In this document: positions 1-11,910 of the stretch, piece after piece
Numbering within the stretch: the stretch's first letter is position 1
How the letters are laid out: every line of letters begins with the position of its first letter
DNA from: Triglochin maritima
Lineage: Eukaryota > Streptophyta > Magnoliopsida > Alismatales > Juncaginaceae
Assembly: GCA_963682175.1 (NCBI GenBank)
Contig: OY821771.1
Coordinates: 13,639,001-13,703,000 of the forward strand
Length of the DNA stretch: 64,000 bases
Reading direction: 5' to 3'
Made by a program: the position numbers and the translations under genes
Notes under the pieces: model-generated
What the model was told of the DNA's origin: nothing
Seen by the model: only the letters and a program-made list of their open reading frames with translations
Database searches by the model: none

Positions 1-34
1 TCAATACACACGTTGGATATGGCATGGTGAGAAT

Positions 35-1518
35 TGATTGACATCTTATCATGCATATATTTGTGTCTTATATCCTTTATTTTTAGCCTAAGTAATGTTA
101 CATAACGAGTTTTATGTGTAAGTTTCAGGAATAAACAAGTTTGAGAAGAAGAGACTCAAAAACGACTTAAAAGCAAGGAAAATGACTAAGTTGCAAGACT
201 TATGGACTGAGATGAAAGAGAGAAGGACCCGGATGTAAAACCAAAATGACAATGAGCAAATCAAGAAACTCTACACCATCATGAGAAGTATTTTGACAAT
301 TATATCCGTTCTAACCGTCAACAACCAAATCGGGTTCATCAAACATCAAGAAATCAAGCCAGAACCGAGCCACCAAAATCCAGACTCGATCAGAGGCATC
401 TAGACTGCCAATTGGCGGTCCAAATGTCTCCAAATGATTCATGGTTTAGTCAGTGTTCGATTATGTTGTTTTATGTTCATTTATAGTATGTGTTTAGTCC
501 CATACCGAGGGATTGTCCATGGTTACCTTTTTCTATGACTATAAATAGAACTCTTCCTGCTCCTTTGTATTTACTCATTGCTTGGTGGCATTCTCTCTAC
601 TTGGAGTAAGCTTTGGAGCAAAACTCAACGTGGAGAAAAATGTTATTTATAACGTGAGTCATGTAAATAAAATAATTCTTATAGTTTTATTTTCATGTTA
701 TCTCTTTCAATGTTTGCATGTTTAGATTGAATTTATTTTCTTAATCGTAATATAATTAGAATGTCATCCTTTCTTTATATGATTGTTAGATTAATGAGTA
801 GAGAGAAGTCCATCCCCATTTAGGGGATGGACAAGCACGTGATGTGATTATATGATGTATTAGGTGTGTGTGTGTATGTGTTAATCTTAATCCTTTGAGC
901 CTTACATGATTTCCATAATCATCTAATGAGATTCCACTCTTATCTTTGATGTGCTAATGCTCTTGAGTGATGCTTAGCACACGGTGAATGATGAGGTAAG
1001 GATAATGATGGAGTGGAAGAAGGAAACATGACATGTTGTAACATGTGCTATTGTTGACCTCACCTTAATTAATGTCTTGTACGTTTTAATGATTGTGAAA
1101 ATCTTATTTCATGTGGAGACATAGTAGGGTTTGGTCTTTATTCATGAGTTCATTTAGCTTCATTTCAATTATTGTCTTGTATGTTTTAATGATAATGTTT
1201 TATCTTATTTCATGTGGAGATAAAGTTGGATTTGATTTTATGGTTTTCATGTACTACATGTGACGAGCACAAATGATCACACATATATACACATATTTTC
1301 GTATTCACATTCTTTCTCTACCCCCTATGGGGTTTAATTTTATTGTTTGTTTCTTGATTTTCTTACGCATTGTAGTGTAATTCCAACCTCATTTCTTCCC
1401 CCTATTTTCCCACTTGCCTTCAAAAGAACCAGAGTCGAGACACCTCCCTGTGGATCGACCCGTACTTGCCCCGTCTTTACTGACATCGTGTACTTGCGGT
1501 ATTTAAACAAACACATCA
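35..1518 (+). mobile_element. Solo LTR-A (gypsy LTR), copy 1, subfamily A1, inside CACTA-1 transposase
   Basis: It starts TGATTGACATC and ends ACACATCA, and is flanked by the perfect 5-bp TSD AGAAT at 30-34 and 1519-1523. The TSD falls within TNP2 coding sequence, and the frame is restored when the LTR and one TSD are removed. Termini resemble TGATTGA...TCAATCA, shared with eight other copies here. Shared internal landmarks are a TATAAATA box, the AGTCCATCCCCATT segment near 810, and the GTGTACTTGCGG segment near the right end. No internal retrotransposon sequence is present, so this is a recombination-derived solo LTR of 1484 bp. Confidence 0.92.
540..547 (+). promoter_or_regulatory. TATA box of LTR-A copy 1
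   Basis: TATAAATA follows CTATGAC; the same context recurs at 59,501-59,508 and, inverted, at 53,635-53,642 in other LTR-A copies. Its conservation in one orientation marks the U3/R promoter of this LTR family. Confidence 0.6.
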
Positions 1519-3131
1519 AGAATGAAATACGTACGAAGGAAGAAATTGATAGTCTTTCAAATCACGATGTTAATGATGAAGAATGGTTAGATGATATGAT
1601 TCGAGATGTTGCCGATAAGTTTGATGATAATCCCCAAGTACTTAGTAGTCTGTTGTCTGATAATAATAAAACCTTTGAATTTGGGTTGCACCGATTTCAG
1701 TAGATTGTCTGCAGTGTTACGGTTATATACCTTGAAAGTCTCGAACGGTTGGAGTGATGTCAGTTTTACTGTCTTACTTAAGCTGTTAAAAGAAATTCTC
1801 CTAGAAAAGAATGAACTTCCGGACCGTACATATGAGGCCAAAAAAATATTGTGTCTGATGGGAATGCAATATACGAAAATACATGCGTGCCCTAATGATT
1901 GCATATTATATAGGGTTGAATATGAAAATCTGCATTGTTGTCCGGTTTGTAATGCGTCACAGTACAAACATAAGAAAAATGAGAGTGGTGATATACCAGT
2001 ACAAGGACCTCCTGCGAAGGCGTTGTGGTATCTTCCGATAATTCCATGGTTGAAACGTTTGTTTGCCTGCCCTGTAGATTCGAAGAATCTGTCATAGCAC
2101 ACAGATCGTGATAAAGTGAACGATCAAATGCTTCAACATCTTGCAGATTCTCCGCAGTGGAAGAAGATCGATTCATATTTTCCAGTGTTCGGTCAAGAGT
2201 CCAGTAATCTGAGACTTGGTCTGTGTACTGGCGGAATGAATCCTTATGGGAGTTTGAGTAGCCTTCATAGTTCGTGGCCTATTCTACTGGTTATGTACAA
2301 TCTGCCTCCATGGTTAAGCATGAAACATAAATACATGATGTTATCTTTAATGATTTCTGGTCCAAAACAACGGGGTAATGACATAGATGTGTATTTGGCA
2401 CCCTTGATTGATGACTTGAAGAAATTGTGGAACGATGGTGAGCAAGTGTGGGATGCCCACCACCAACAGTCATTTACAATGCGTGCGATGATATTTTGCA
2501 CAATTAATGACTTCCCCGCTTATGAAAATGTGACTGGCTATTCTGTGAAAGGGCACAAAGCATGTCCTATTTGTGAAGAAAAGACGTGTTCTTTGCAACT
2601 TGTTCATGGCAATAAGACAGTGTATTTTGGTCATCACAAATTTCTTCCGATGAATCATCTGTACCGTAAAATGAAGATGACTTTTAACTGAAAGCAGAAA
2701 TTCGAAGAATCCCCTGCAGAAATCAGTGTAAGGCAAGTTGTTGAGCGGGTAAAGTCATTCAATGCGAATTCGAAAAGCCTTACAAACGTGGAAATAATAA
2801 TAGTAGTTGGAAGAAAAAATCTATTTTTTTAACATTCCTTATTGGGAGACCTTAGAAGTCAGACATTATATTGATGTGATTTATGTCGAAAAAAATATTT
2901 GTGACAGTTTGTTAGGAACTCTTCTGAACATACCAGGTAAGAGTAAAGATGGATATAGTGCCAGACTTGATTTACTTGAACTTGGTATTCGAGCAAAATT
3001 AGCATGAGAGAGTAAAGGTACTCGTAAGTATTTACCACCAGTCTGTTACACTCTGTCCAGAAAGGATAAATTAGTAATCTCGTTTCAAAGTGCCGTAGGG
3101 GTATTCATCAAATATTAGCAATCGTGTTTCA

Positions 3132-3450
3132 CACTACCATAGGAAATGGCATATACGTCGGATATATGGAGTATATACGTCGGATATAATGCTCCCCTAA
3201 CCCGACGCCTATTTATACGTCGTATATACATAGACGTTGGTCTCTTAATGACCAACGTCTATACCTAGACAATAGACGTCAGTTGGGAGAAACAACCGAC
3301 GTCTATTATCTAGGTATAGACATCGGTCGTCTCTAACAGCCGACGTCCATACCTAATTAATAGACATCGGTCTCTTAACGGCCGATGTCTATGCCTTTTT
3401 TGAAAAAGAATAGATGTCGGCTAACCGAAACAACCGTCGTCTATTCCCTT
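3132..3450. repeat. Left subterminal repeats of CACTA-2
   Basis: About ten direct and inverted copies of a TATAGACGTCGGTT-like unit, often paired as ACCGACGTCTAT. In En/Spm-type elements such arrays bind the element's own accessory DNA-binding protein; that role here is inferred from position and repetition. The array ends near 3450, before AT-rich sequence with ACAAACACA-type repeats to about 3660. Confidence 0.85.
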
Positions 3451-3739
3451 ACCTGGTCAAAAAAAGCAATCATAGATACTTGCATAGCAAACACATTCAA
3501 TCTGCACAAGAAAAACATTCATCTTGCACCCAATTAATTCACAAACACAAATACATACACATATTCATTCACAAACACAAATACATACAAGCATACATAC
3601 ACAAACACAATCATTTAACACACTTGACATTCATACACAAACACTTGACATTCATTCAAAAAATGAGGCGATTATATTAGGGCATAACATTGTATGTTTG
3701 TAATACAAGTAAACTTGTTAAATAAATTACAAAAAATGT

Positions 3740-5010
3740 TAGTGATATGAAAACCTCTTAGTTCATTAACATGTTTCTGATAAGTAGCGAGTCCATCGTT
3801 CGCGAGTATCATCGAGCTCCTTTTGTGAGTAGGGATCACTATTCTTTTGGAAGACCTATAAAAATACAAGTTAAAAATATTAAATCTAAATAATGAAACT
3901 ATAACTATACCACTGAATAGTGATTTATATTACCTCGGTTAGTGATACGTTTTGATGTGCAATTTCAAGGATTTTGTCCATGTATCTCATCACGTAGTAA
4001 CCACATTCCGTATTTCCAATCTGCTTGCGGTACTATAAAAATATAAATTTGCTAAATATATGTTTCATTACTTAACATAACTAACAAAAATGGGAGAAAG
4101 AACTTACTCTCATTCCATGCTATGTTACTCCCGCTTTTGGGGTTGTTCTCCTGCCACCTATCGCTCTGTAAACCTTCACTTGAGTAGGACAAGTTATTGA
4201 ACATGAATTCAATAATACTAATAAAAATCCATGGATTACAAATACAATGATTAAAACGAACTTACAGATATACAAGTTTCTTTATGTATTCCCAACGGAT
4301 CAAACCAATATACGGAATTAGTCACGGGACATACAACGACAAGCATCCAATGAGCGTTGTTTATATATATAATTAGAAATTTATTACAAAATAAAATTCC
4401 ACTTCGAATTAACAAATTTACCTCTCATGATAAGGGAGCAAATAATATCTTTTGTCTTCTTCTTTCATGAAAGTCCCAAGCTGACCCGATTTATCGTCAT
4501 TTCCATATATATATGTAGATGGACTGATAATTTCAAATAGTTGATCATCGGGAAAGACTTACCTTCTAGAGTCATGTCTACAAGAGTAAAAATTACATTC
4601 TATTACAATTAAGATAAAATTATTCAATACATTTCATCTTATACACAAGAAAAAACTTACTTAACTTGCACGTCGATAATCATGATGCACAATGAATCCA
4701 TCAGCAAGAATTACATAACATCCTCTTTAGCGATGTATAAAGTCGTAGGCAACCCTTTAACCCCCTCCCCAAATCCCAGGTAGTTAAGGATTGTGATTCC
4801 CTACCTACCATTAGTTGATACACCATTTTGCACCTACTTGATAGCAAATTAATGTTGATTGGAGGTTTGTTGTTGGACCCTTTGCTCCGGGGGCTTGACA
4901 CCTTACAAATATATATATACAACCATTAAAATGCAATTATTAACAAAATTGAAATTTAGAGTCTTTCAAATTTAAAGTATACCTCATGTGTGTCACTTAG
5001 CTCTACTAAA
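3740..5010 (-). pseudogene. Ulp1-like C48 cysteine protease gene of CACTA-2
   Basis: Ulp1/SENP proteases cleave SUMO or related tags with a His-Asp-Cys triad. On the minus strand, short exons encode AHWMLVVVCP followed by YWFDP (about 4310-4355, His and Asp motifs), then NTECGYYVMRYMDKI (about 3975-4020, nucleophile Cys codon at 4003-4005), then a C-terminal exon with DPYSQKELDDTRERW (about 3780-3850). Exons are separated by AT-rich introns with GT/AG borders, arranged as in the CACTA-1 and CACTA-3 copies. The N-terminal half (about 4400-5010) is only partly readable and has stops. Ulp1-like genes carried by plant transposons are known; activity here is very unlikely. Confidence 0.75.
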
Positions 5011-5249
5011 TGACTAGGCTACCTCATGAACCCACCGATAGCATCGCCTAGGGTAACAAGCTCTTCTTCCGGAATTGGAAACAAAGCACCAGCATCTAAG
5101 CAACTCCCCACTGCAACTTTCACTTCTCCCTCTTCCACCTCTGTGAAGCGCTGTCGGAGATGTTATAAACTTTGTCGTGTCCCACCAATCTTCGATCAGG
5201 GTCTTCGACAAATAGAACATATCTAGATCCATCCTCAAACTTTCCAAAT

Positions 5250-5509
5250 GAGTGACCGCCTACAAGGGCTAATTCTCGAGAATTAGCCACGAAATCATAT
5301 TGTCAATCGGGGTTGCACACTGGCTGCACCAGAGTGTGATCACCGGGGAAGAAGTGGTCCTACGGTGGGTAGGAGAAGTAGGCAAATCGCGATCCAAAAA
5401 ATCATAACAAGTTGCAATTTATTTTACAACTCTGCAATTTGTTGCTTGCTTTGGTATGAAATGTCGACGAAGTTGACCATTGAGTTTTTCCATAATATTA
5501 TCGCAGTCC

Positions 5510-5548
<39 letters not shown>

Positions 5549-6641
5549 TACACGTCTGGGATGTTCGCCATTTCCCAAGGCTTCGCGTAGAATGTCATTC
5601 TGGCCATTAGAAGCAAATTCGCCTTGAACTTTTCTCAACTTCAAAGAGTCCTTAAGTTTCACGAAAAATATTACCAACAATTGAAAAATATAAATTTACT
5701 AAATGTGATTTAATAACATATACAAGTGATACAACTTACTATCTTCGAGCGGATCACTTGCGATTCGTCTCTGACGTACTCCCCTTGGAGTTTACCCTCG
5801 CTCTCTTCCAAGAATCACAACGAGCTACGGGGGTAGGAGGAGACAAGTTGCATGCTTGCTCCTTACTCATACTAGAGTCAATTGCCTTTTATTTCTTCAG
5901 GGTAACTTTTCCAGCCATCATTTGTGCTTCTAACTTTTGGTACCCCACTCGAGACATACGTATACTTGTTAGAATATCTAATATTTTGGTTTTTTGCTTG
6001 GAGGGCCTAAAACCAATTTTATTAAATTATCATTTAAAATAATAACTTAATAAGTTCATATTCTAAATTAAACTCAGTTACCTCAAACTCCGGGCTATCT
6101 CTTGATTTTCTAAATTGCTCTCATTGATTCGGAGTGATAAAGTTATAGATATCGCATGGATTTCTATCATGGTAGTCTCCAAATATGTACATGGTTAAAT
6201 TTGTTTTGAAGTCCCACCAACGAACCGACATGTATGTCATCCACTTTTTCTTCAACTTGTCAGTGGATTGGAAGTCAAAAGTTGCCTACAACACGTTAAC
6301 CTTTTGTAATTTATATATCTCAAAAGTTCGACTAAAACTAAAGAATTTTATAATGAACTCATTACCTGCACGTCATCCCATATTGTGCCATTCAGCTTCT
6401 ATTCAACCTCGGCCCAACTCGACAAACAAATGTCAACTTTGGTCCTCGCTAGGCTATCCAAATAACTTTTCCAGTTATCAGACAACATGCCTATTGGCTC
6501 AAGACAGTCATCAATCTGGATTGGAACTCTACTGTCTCTATTTCTTCTTCCCACAAATTCTTTCATCAGTGTAGAACCTCGTGAACTGTAAGTCTTCGAG
6601 CTTTCAGACTCTGATGGAGTGAGTTTCTTTTTCGGAGCCAT
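5250..6641 (-). pseudogene. Transposase_24-like accessory protein gene of CACTA-2
   Basis: This is the second, DNA-binding-type gene usual in plant CACTA elements. The minus-strand start at 6641 reads MAPKKKLTPSESESSK, a basic nuclear-type N terminus, and stays open for 80 codons to about 6399 (ending SSWAEVE). Downstream, around 5550-5620, is NGQNDILREALGNGEHPRRV, the conserved C-terminal block of this family; the next residues are replaced by a poly-glycine tract from a 36-nt homopolymer at 5512-5547. Between these blocks are introns and broken frames. CACTA-3 carries the same C-terminal block near 41,850. The family call rests on this block and on gene order, so it is moderately firm. Confidence 0.6.
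5512..5547. repeat. 36-nt poly-C run (poly-G on the coding strand)
   Basis: An uninterrupted run of 36 C on the plus strand. It falls exactly after the RRVRG residues of the Transposase_24-like gene, where related copies encode RVRGV, so it probably grew from a short G-rich codon stretch. Confidence 0.98.
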
Positions 6642-6740
6642 GATTCTATAAAGGGTAAACTCAAGACATTAAATGGTTATAATGTCTCTTCATGTAATGT
6701 TTTAATCAAAAAATAATGTATTACAAGAAGTTTTGCATCT

Positions 6741-9700
6741 TTACAATTTCTTTTTTCTTAATGGATTTTCAATCCATATACCTTCACCGTGGTCATCTCT
6801 AAACATACAAGTCTCAACATTTATTTCCTCGTCTACTGAGTTCAACTCCGGTGTTTGCTTAGAGAAATGTGGTGTGTCTTCATACTCGATAAGACTATCA
6901 TATGATACAATTTTTTTCTTCCCTTCCAAAATTACTACCCATTTCTTATCACATGGATCAGCCACATAGAAGACTTTTTTCGCTTGGGAAGCGAGAATAA
7001 AAGGTTCTCCTTTATATCTTTCTTTTGAAAAATCAATTAAAGTGAACCCAAGTCATCCACGCGAACTCCACTTTTATTATTAGCCCACATGCATCTAAAT
7101 ACATGTACTTTAAATTTAACAAAGTCTAGCTCCCATATGTCTTCAATTACACCGTAATAGGACATGTCGGCGTATACAATATCATTGTCCTTAGAACTAG
7201 ACACATGCAAAGACTCTGCTATTAAAGTGACCCTACTGTTTTGAACAACACTTATGGCATCTTCACAGACTGTGTAGAATGAATATCCATTGATATCATA
7301 GCGACTGTAACTTATAATAGCAGAATGCGGACCGTAGGCCAACCATTGTATTGTCTCAGAAACATCACACTTGTAAGCCACATTTTTGAACCAAGAGATG
7401 AAATTCTTATTGTGACTATTAATTACTTGTTGACCACTCCATAAAGGATTTATTTTCTTTAGCTTCATGTGTTCATTTAGGTAAGGTTGAACTTCATTAG
7501 AATTGCACAACACATAGAAATATATTGTCGTTAAGTACTCGCCATTTGGATTTAACATTTTCATTCCACGTGTCCATTTACCATCGGAACGTTCATCATG
7601 ACGATTCTTCGGAAGTCCAACACTTTTGGTGTTTGCTAGGTATCAAGTGCAAAACTCGATAACCTCCTTTGCTATGTATCCTTCAACAATACTAGCATCT
7701 GGCTTTTGACGATTTTTGCAATAACATTTCAACACTTTCATATAACGCTCGTAAGGATACATCCACCTTAAAAAACTGGTCCACACAATTTAACTTCTCT
7801 AACAAAATGAATAACTAGATGAATCATATTGTCGAAAAACGTAGGTGGGAAGAACATCTCCAGCTGACACAACGTACCGCAACAACCACTTTACGCAAAT
7901 CTTGTTGAAAAAGGAACACAACTTTATTATTGCATGTCTAACATGTTTCGGTAATATGGATCTCAACGCTACAGATAACAACTGCCGCATTAGAGTGTGA
8001 CAATCATGAGACTTCATCCCCACAAGTTTCAAATCCTTCATGACAACAAGACTACTGATATTTGAATAATAACATTGTGGAACCCTTAGATCGTGCAAAC
8101 ACTGACAGAGAATCTGTTTCTCCTTTCTACACAATGCATAACTAGCTGGAGGTAAGTAATTCCGGTCTCCTTTCTTCTCTGGTGTCAACATTGTTCGTAT
8201 AACAATGTCAACAAGATCAAGTCTAGCATTATATCCATCTTTTGTCTTACCAGGTATGTTCAACAGAGTGCCAACAAGACTATCACAAACATTTTTCTTT
8301 ACGTGCATCACATCAATACAATGTCTAACTTCTAAAGTTTTCCAGTAAGAGAGATAAAAAAATATGGATTTTTTTTCCAAAGACTTTTGTCATTTGCTCG
8401 TCTGTATGGTTTTTGAAATTCACATTCAACATTCATTACACGTTCATACACCTTTTCGATGCTAATTTCAACTGGTAGATTCTGAAACTCATGTTTTCCG
8501 TTAAATGTCTTCTTCAACCTACAATAAGGATGAGAGTTTGGCAAAAATCTCCAATGACCAAGATAGATTGTCTTAGAACCATTAAACAGTTGCAAGGAGC
8601 ATGTATTCTCTTCGCAAATTGGACAAGTTTTATGACGTTTAACCGAATATCTAGACAGATTACCATAAGCTGGAAAGTCATTAATCGTGCAAAAAATCAT
8701 TACCCGCATTACAAAAGACTGTTGACGATAAGCATCAAACACTGGCTCTCCATCATCCCACAATCTCTTTAGGTCATCAATTAAGGGTCTTAAATACACA
8801 TCTATGTCATTTCCAGGTTGCTTCGGACCAAAAATCATTAAAGACAACATAATATATTTGGGTTTTATGTATAACTATGTGGCATATTGTAAATTACAAG
8901 CAAAACAGGCCAAGAACTGTGAATGCTACTCAAACTACCGAAATGATTCATTCCGTCCGTACAGAGTCCAAGTCGTACATTCCTGGATTCTTCACCAAAC
9001 ATAGGAAAGTCGTAATCTACTTTTTTCCATTGAGGTGAATCTGCAGGATGACGTAGCAACTGATCATTTGGTTTCTTACGATCATCATGTCATGTCTTGT
9101 TTTTGAAATCCTCCTTACCTGCAAAAAAATATTTAGGCCTTGGTTTTATCGGAAGATACCACAAAATCATAGCAGGAGGTCCTTTGATTTTCATCTCATC
9201 AACATCTACATTGTGGTTCAGTCCACTATGTTTCATTTTGTATTGTGAAACGTTACACTTGGGATAGGAATGTAAGTTTTCAAACTCACCCACCCATTTA
9301 CACTATACAATCCTTCGGACATGCATGTATCTTCATATATTCCATTCTCATAGGACACAATACTTTCTTAGCATCGTAAATTTTATCCGGCAGTTCATTA
9401 CGCTCTGGAAGCATCTCTTTCAATAGCTTCAATAGTGATGTCAAACTGACATCCGTCCAACCATTTTCGGCTTTTGAATTGTAAAACTTCAACACCGCTG
9501 ATAATCTAGTAAATTTGGTGCAACCCTTATACAATGGTTTCTCATTGTCACTCAACAAACTACCAAGTAAATTGGGGTTGTATGAAAACTTTTTAGCTAT
9601 ATCCTGAACCATTTCCTCTAAGTGATCTCCCGCACTAACATTGTCCCTGTCATTCTTGGAAAAACTAAATGATTCATTTTCGTCGTACCATATCCACCAT

Positions 9701-9911
9701 CGGTAACTTGTGTCGAAACCTTTCTCAAACAAATGATATTTAATTTTCCGAAAAGTCAGCACTGACATATTATGACACTTACTGCATGAACAATACGCCA
9801 TGTATTTGTCATTCATTTTTTTGAATAATTTTTGACAATCTCTAAGAACATATTAACTTCATTCTCATACTCATCACTCAATCGGTTTGAAAGAATCCAC
9901 TCTCGATGCAT
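6741..9911 (-). pseudogene. TNP2-like transposase with DUF4218 and DUF4216 sections, CACTA-2
   Basis: This is the most complete transposase in the window, read right to left. An N-terminal transposase-associated domain begins near 9911 (HREWILSNRL) and continues with CSCSKCHN and GFDTSYRWWIW (9700-9816). The Transposase_21 core covers about 9298-8332, with RLGLCTDGMN, GNDIDVYLRPLIDDLK, TINDFPAYGN and CPICEENTC. A section 8380-7799 holds KTLEVRHCIDVMHVKKN and VGMKSHDCHTLMRQLL. A DUF4218 remnant near 7740-7780 has YPYERYMKV. DUF4216 lies at 7564-7037 (VFRCMWAN near its end), and a tail at 6965-6741 has ADPCDKKWVV. The product would exceed 900 residues, as usual for the family, but at least five frame breaks or stops (near 9296, 9080, 8855, 8340 and 7640) make it a pseudogene. 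Confidence 0.92.
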
Positions 9912-9989
9912 TTCCATCTAAACATTAAAAAAATGATAGTTATTATTGAAGACAATAAATAAAATTTCAATTTAAAAGAAGGTGTTCGT

Positions 9990-10800
9990 AGATGAGAAGA
10001 TCTGGAGACATGAAGATGAGAAAAGAATGACTCAGGAGAGAGTACATGAAGTCCTTAATCTTGCCTAGAAATAAGGAAGGTTAGAAACCTAACTAAGCAA
10101 TCAAGGCCAAAGTAAGCCTAAAGTCCACTATAGATCCTTAGCACTAGACGACGCCTAACTTTGAGGTCCCACTGAGGAGCACTAGTCTATAGGAAATCAA
10201 GTACCTGGAGGTTCCTTAAATCTCAGAGAGACTAGATGGGCAACGACGTTCAGGCCGATATGGTCTTAAACAGGGAGGACCACTAGTCTGTAGGAAAACA
10301 GGAACCCTAAGGTTCCTAAAATCTCAGGGAGACTAGATGAGCAACAACGTTCAGGCCATAACGGTCTTAAACGGTTTCCTCTCGTTAATGCGTCTGGAAA
10401 TCCTAGGGACCAACATCTATGTTGATTTCATTAATGCTCTTTTATTAAGTGGTTTTTGGGCCAAGGGAAGTGTGATGAAATTCTCCACTCATCTTCTATA
10501 GGTGACTGCCCCCTATGTGTTTTTCATACAATAATCTAACAAAAAACACACCAAACAAACACACACCTCACTCTTGTTCCAATGCAAGTCCTACTAACTA
10601 ATGTGTGCTTTCTAATGAATGATGAGTGAAAGACATTATGTACTTTACACCAGCAATCTACGGCAAAAATCGTAAAATAAAAAATAAATACGATGAATGG
10701 AAAGTCCTATATGATGAATGACTTAGCAAATATGGTCTAATCTTTTGTTATAGGTTATTAAAGGCCAAGTATCTTAAGTGGGTCGATGAGTTATTAGAAA
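9990..10800 (-). repeat. Gypsy leader-like fragment in the 5' region of CACTA-2 TNP2
   Basis: The part 10,385-10,640 matches 54,300-54,560, which lies just downstream of the gypsy primer-binding site of Gypsy-A. Shared blocks include AATGCGTCTG, TGATGAAATYCYCCAC and TTCCAATGCAA. Bases 10,178-10,274 and 10,270-10,371 form a tandem duplication of about 95 bp (both with CACTAGTCTRTAGGAAA and CAACGTTCAGGCC). I interpret this as a retrotransposon leader fragment trapped in CACTA-2; no coding capacity is seen. Confidence 0.6.
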
Positions 10801-11429
10801 CTAAACATTTAACTAAACAAAATAAGTTTCTTTCAGCATAAATAAACATTTAACTAAACAAAACATAAATAAACACAAATAAATGTATGAACTCACCAAA
10901 CTAAAGATTTGTTCTAATTTGGATACTTTTTATGCAAACCCATAAATAAATCATAACTTGGACACTTTTAAAATTAGGATGCAAACTTTTGGAGTAGGTG
11001 TAAAGGGCTATTTAAGTTAAACATGACAAAAACAGGGAACTTCAACAAGGTATACATGATATCATCTTTCATAATCATCTACTATATAATATAACATCTA
11101 TTACACTAAGACCCAAGGCAATAATGCAAACCCATGAAAAATAAGTTGGAAATCGAATCGCAAATCATTGAGAAAATTTGATTTGTCAAAAGAAACAGAT
11201 TCCAGAGAAATGAGAAAACACCTGAAAACATTATAAACACAAAGTCTGAATATCCACTCACAAAAAAGATCAACTAGATAACAATCTCTGCGAAATTAAA
11301 TCAAAAGAAGTCTTTAAAATCTCTCAAATCTCAACTCCAAATCCAATTTTACAACAAATTTCAACTCCAAATCCACCCCCAGTCTCCCCCGCTATTTCCA
11401 AACCCTCGAAACCGTAAAACCAACCAACA
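10801..11429. other. AT-rich stretch without recognised gene, CACTA-2 interior
   Basis: Low-complexity AT-rich DNA with repeated AAACATTTAACTAAACAAA and ATAAATAAACA words. No coding frame of note and no terminal-repeat structure. It sits upstream of the TNP2 gene and downstream of the G-rich leader. Confidence 0.5.
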
Positions 11430-11690
11430 TTGTTTAAAAAAACAAAGTACAAGAAGAAGAAGAAGTGTTACCGTAAGAAGTGTCGAGGAGAGAACGGTGC
11501 TCGTGGTAGTGGCGGGGAGAGGGTGCGGTTCAGAGTTGAGACGAAGGAGGACCAGAGGATGGGAGAAGTGGTTGGGACGTCGCTATGGTGCCGGAGGCTC
11601 GGTCGGAGATTGGTCGCGGAGAGAGTCGGGTTTGAGGCTAGGGTTCGGTAGGGGTTTTGTCTGGAATAAATGGAAGAAAACGTAACTGTT
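11430..11690 (-). other. Purine/G-rich leader segment next to CACTA-2 right end
   Basis: The plus strand is strongly purine-rich (AAGAAGAAGAAGAAG, then GGCGGGGAGAGGGTGCGG), so the sense (minus) strand of the transposase leader is pyrimidine-rich. CACTA-3 has a G-rich block in the same place relative to its right terminus (44,013-44,340). This probably is the transcribed 5' leader or promoter-proximal DNA of the element; the small open frames here are composition effects. Confidence 0.45.
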
Positions 11691-11699
11691 AGATTTCTG

Positions 11700-11910
11700 T
11701 AAGGCCTATAGACGTTGGTCATACCAAACAACCGAAGTCTATACCTCGACGTCTATAGACGTGGAGAATAACTGTCGGAGTATAGACGTCAACTTCCGTG
11801 GATATTCAACCATCCGACGTCTATTTGGCTGACGTGTATACCCATACACGTTGGCTATTAAAATAGCTGACGGCTATTTGGCAACGAGTATAGACTATTA
11901 TGCACTAGTG
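11700..11910. repeat. Right subterminal repeats of CACTA-2
   Basis: Roughly eight copies of the TATAGACGTCGG-type unit in both orientations, matching the array at the left end, and ending in TAGTG at 11,910. Shorter and more degenerate than the left array. Confidence 0.82.

Larger units (their letters stand above)
1..3131 (+). pseudogene. TNP2-like CACTA transposase (Transposase_21), first part, split by a solo LTR
   Basis: TNP2 is the catalytic transposase of CACTA elements. Bases 1-34 encode the end of the N-terminal transposase-associated domain (TRWIW, ending GEN), and the frame resumes at 1524 after the LTR and its TSD. Recognisable blocks are DDMIRDVADKFDDNP near 1590, the NGWSDVSFTVLLKLLKE block near 1745-1800, CILYRVEYENLHCCPVC near 1900-1960, and the main domain 2116-2690 with NLRLGLCTGGMNP, GNDIDVYLAPLIDDLK, TINDFPAY and a CPIC zinc-type pair. 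Decay includes a frameshift near 1670, a stop at about 2095 where TGG is expected, a stop near 2690, and loss of frame after about 3007. The gene continues at 11,911 beyond CACTA-2. Family assignment is secure and function is certainly lost. Confidence 0.9.
3132..11910 (-). mobile_element. CACTA-2, complete-length CACTA transposon nested in CACTA-1
   Basis: The left terminus is CACTACCATAGGAAATGG at 3132; the right terminus ends TAGTG at 11,910 (CACTAGTGCATAATAG from outside). Only the first five bases are a clear terminal inverted repeat. Flanking trinucleotides are TCA (3129-3131) and TTA (11,911-11,913), one mismatch from the 3-bp TSD expected for CACTA elements, and the surrounding TNP2 sequence is continuous across them. 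Both ends carry arrays of an ATAGACGTCGGTT-type repeat. Genes run on the minus strand: TNP2 with DUF4218/DUF4216, then a Transposase_24-like gene, then a Ulp1-like gene. All are interrupted by stops or frameshifts. Confidence 0.9.

Noticed and set aside
1606..2097. Stand-alone 163-residue protein, and the overlapping minus-strand 171-residue frame
   Set aside because: The plus frame is an interior piece of TNP2; the minus frame is its shadow.
5365..5680. Proline-rich and glycine-rich frames
   Set aside because: Produced by the 36-nt poly-C run; the true reading is the minus-strand Transposase_24-like remnant.
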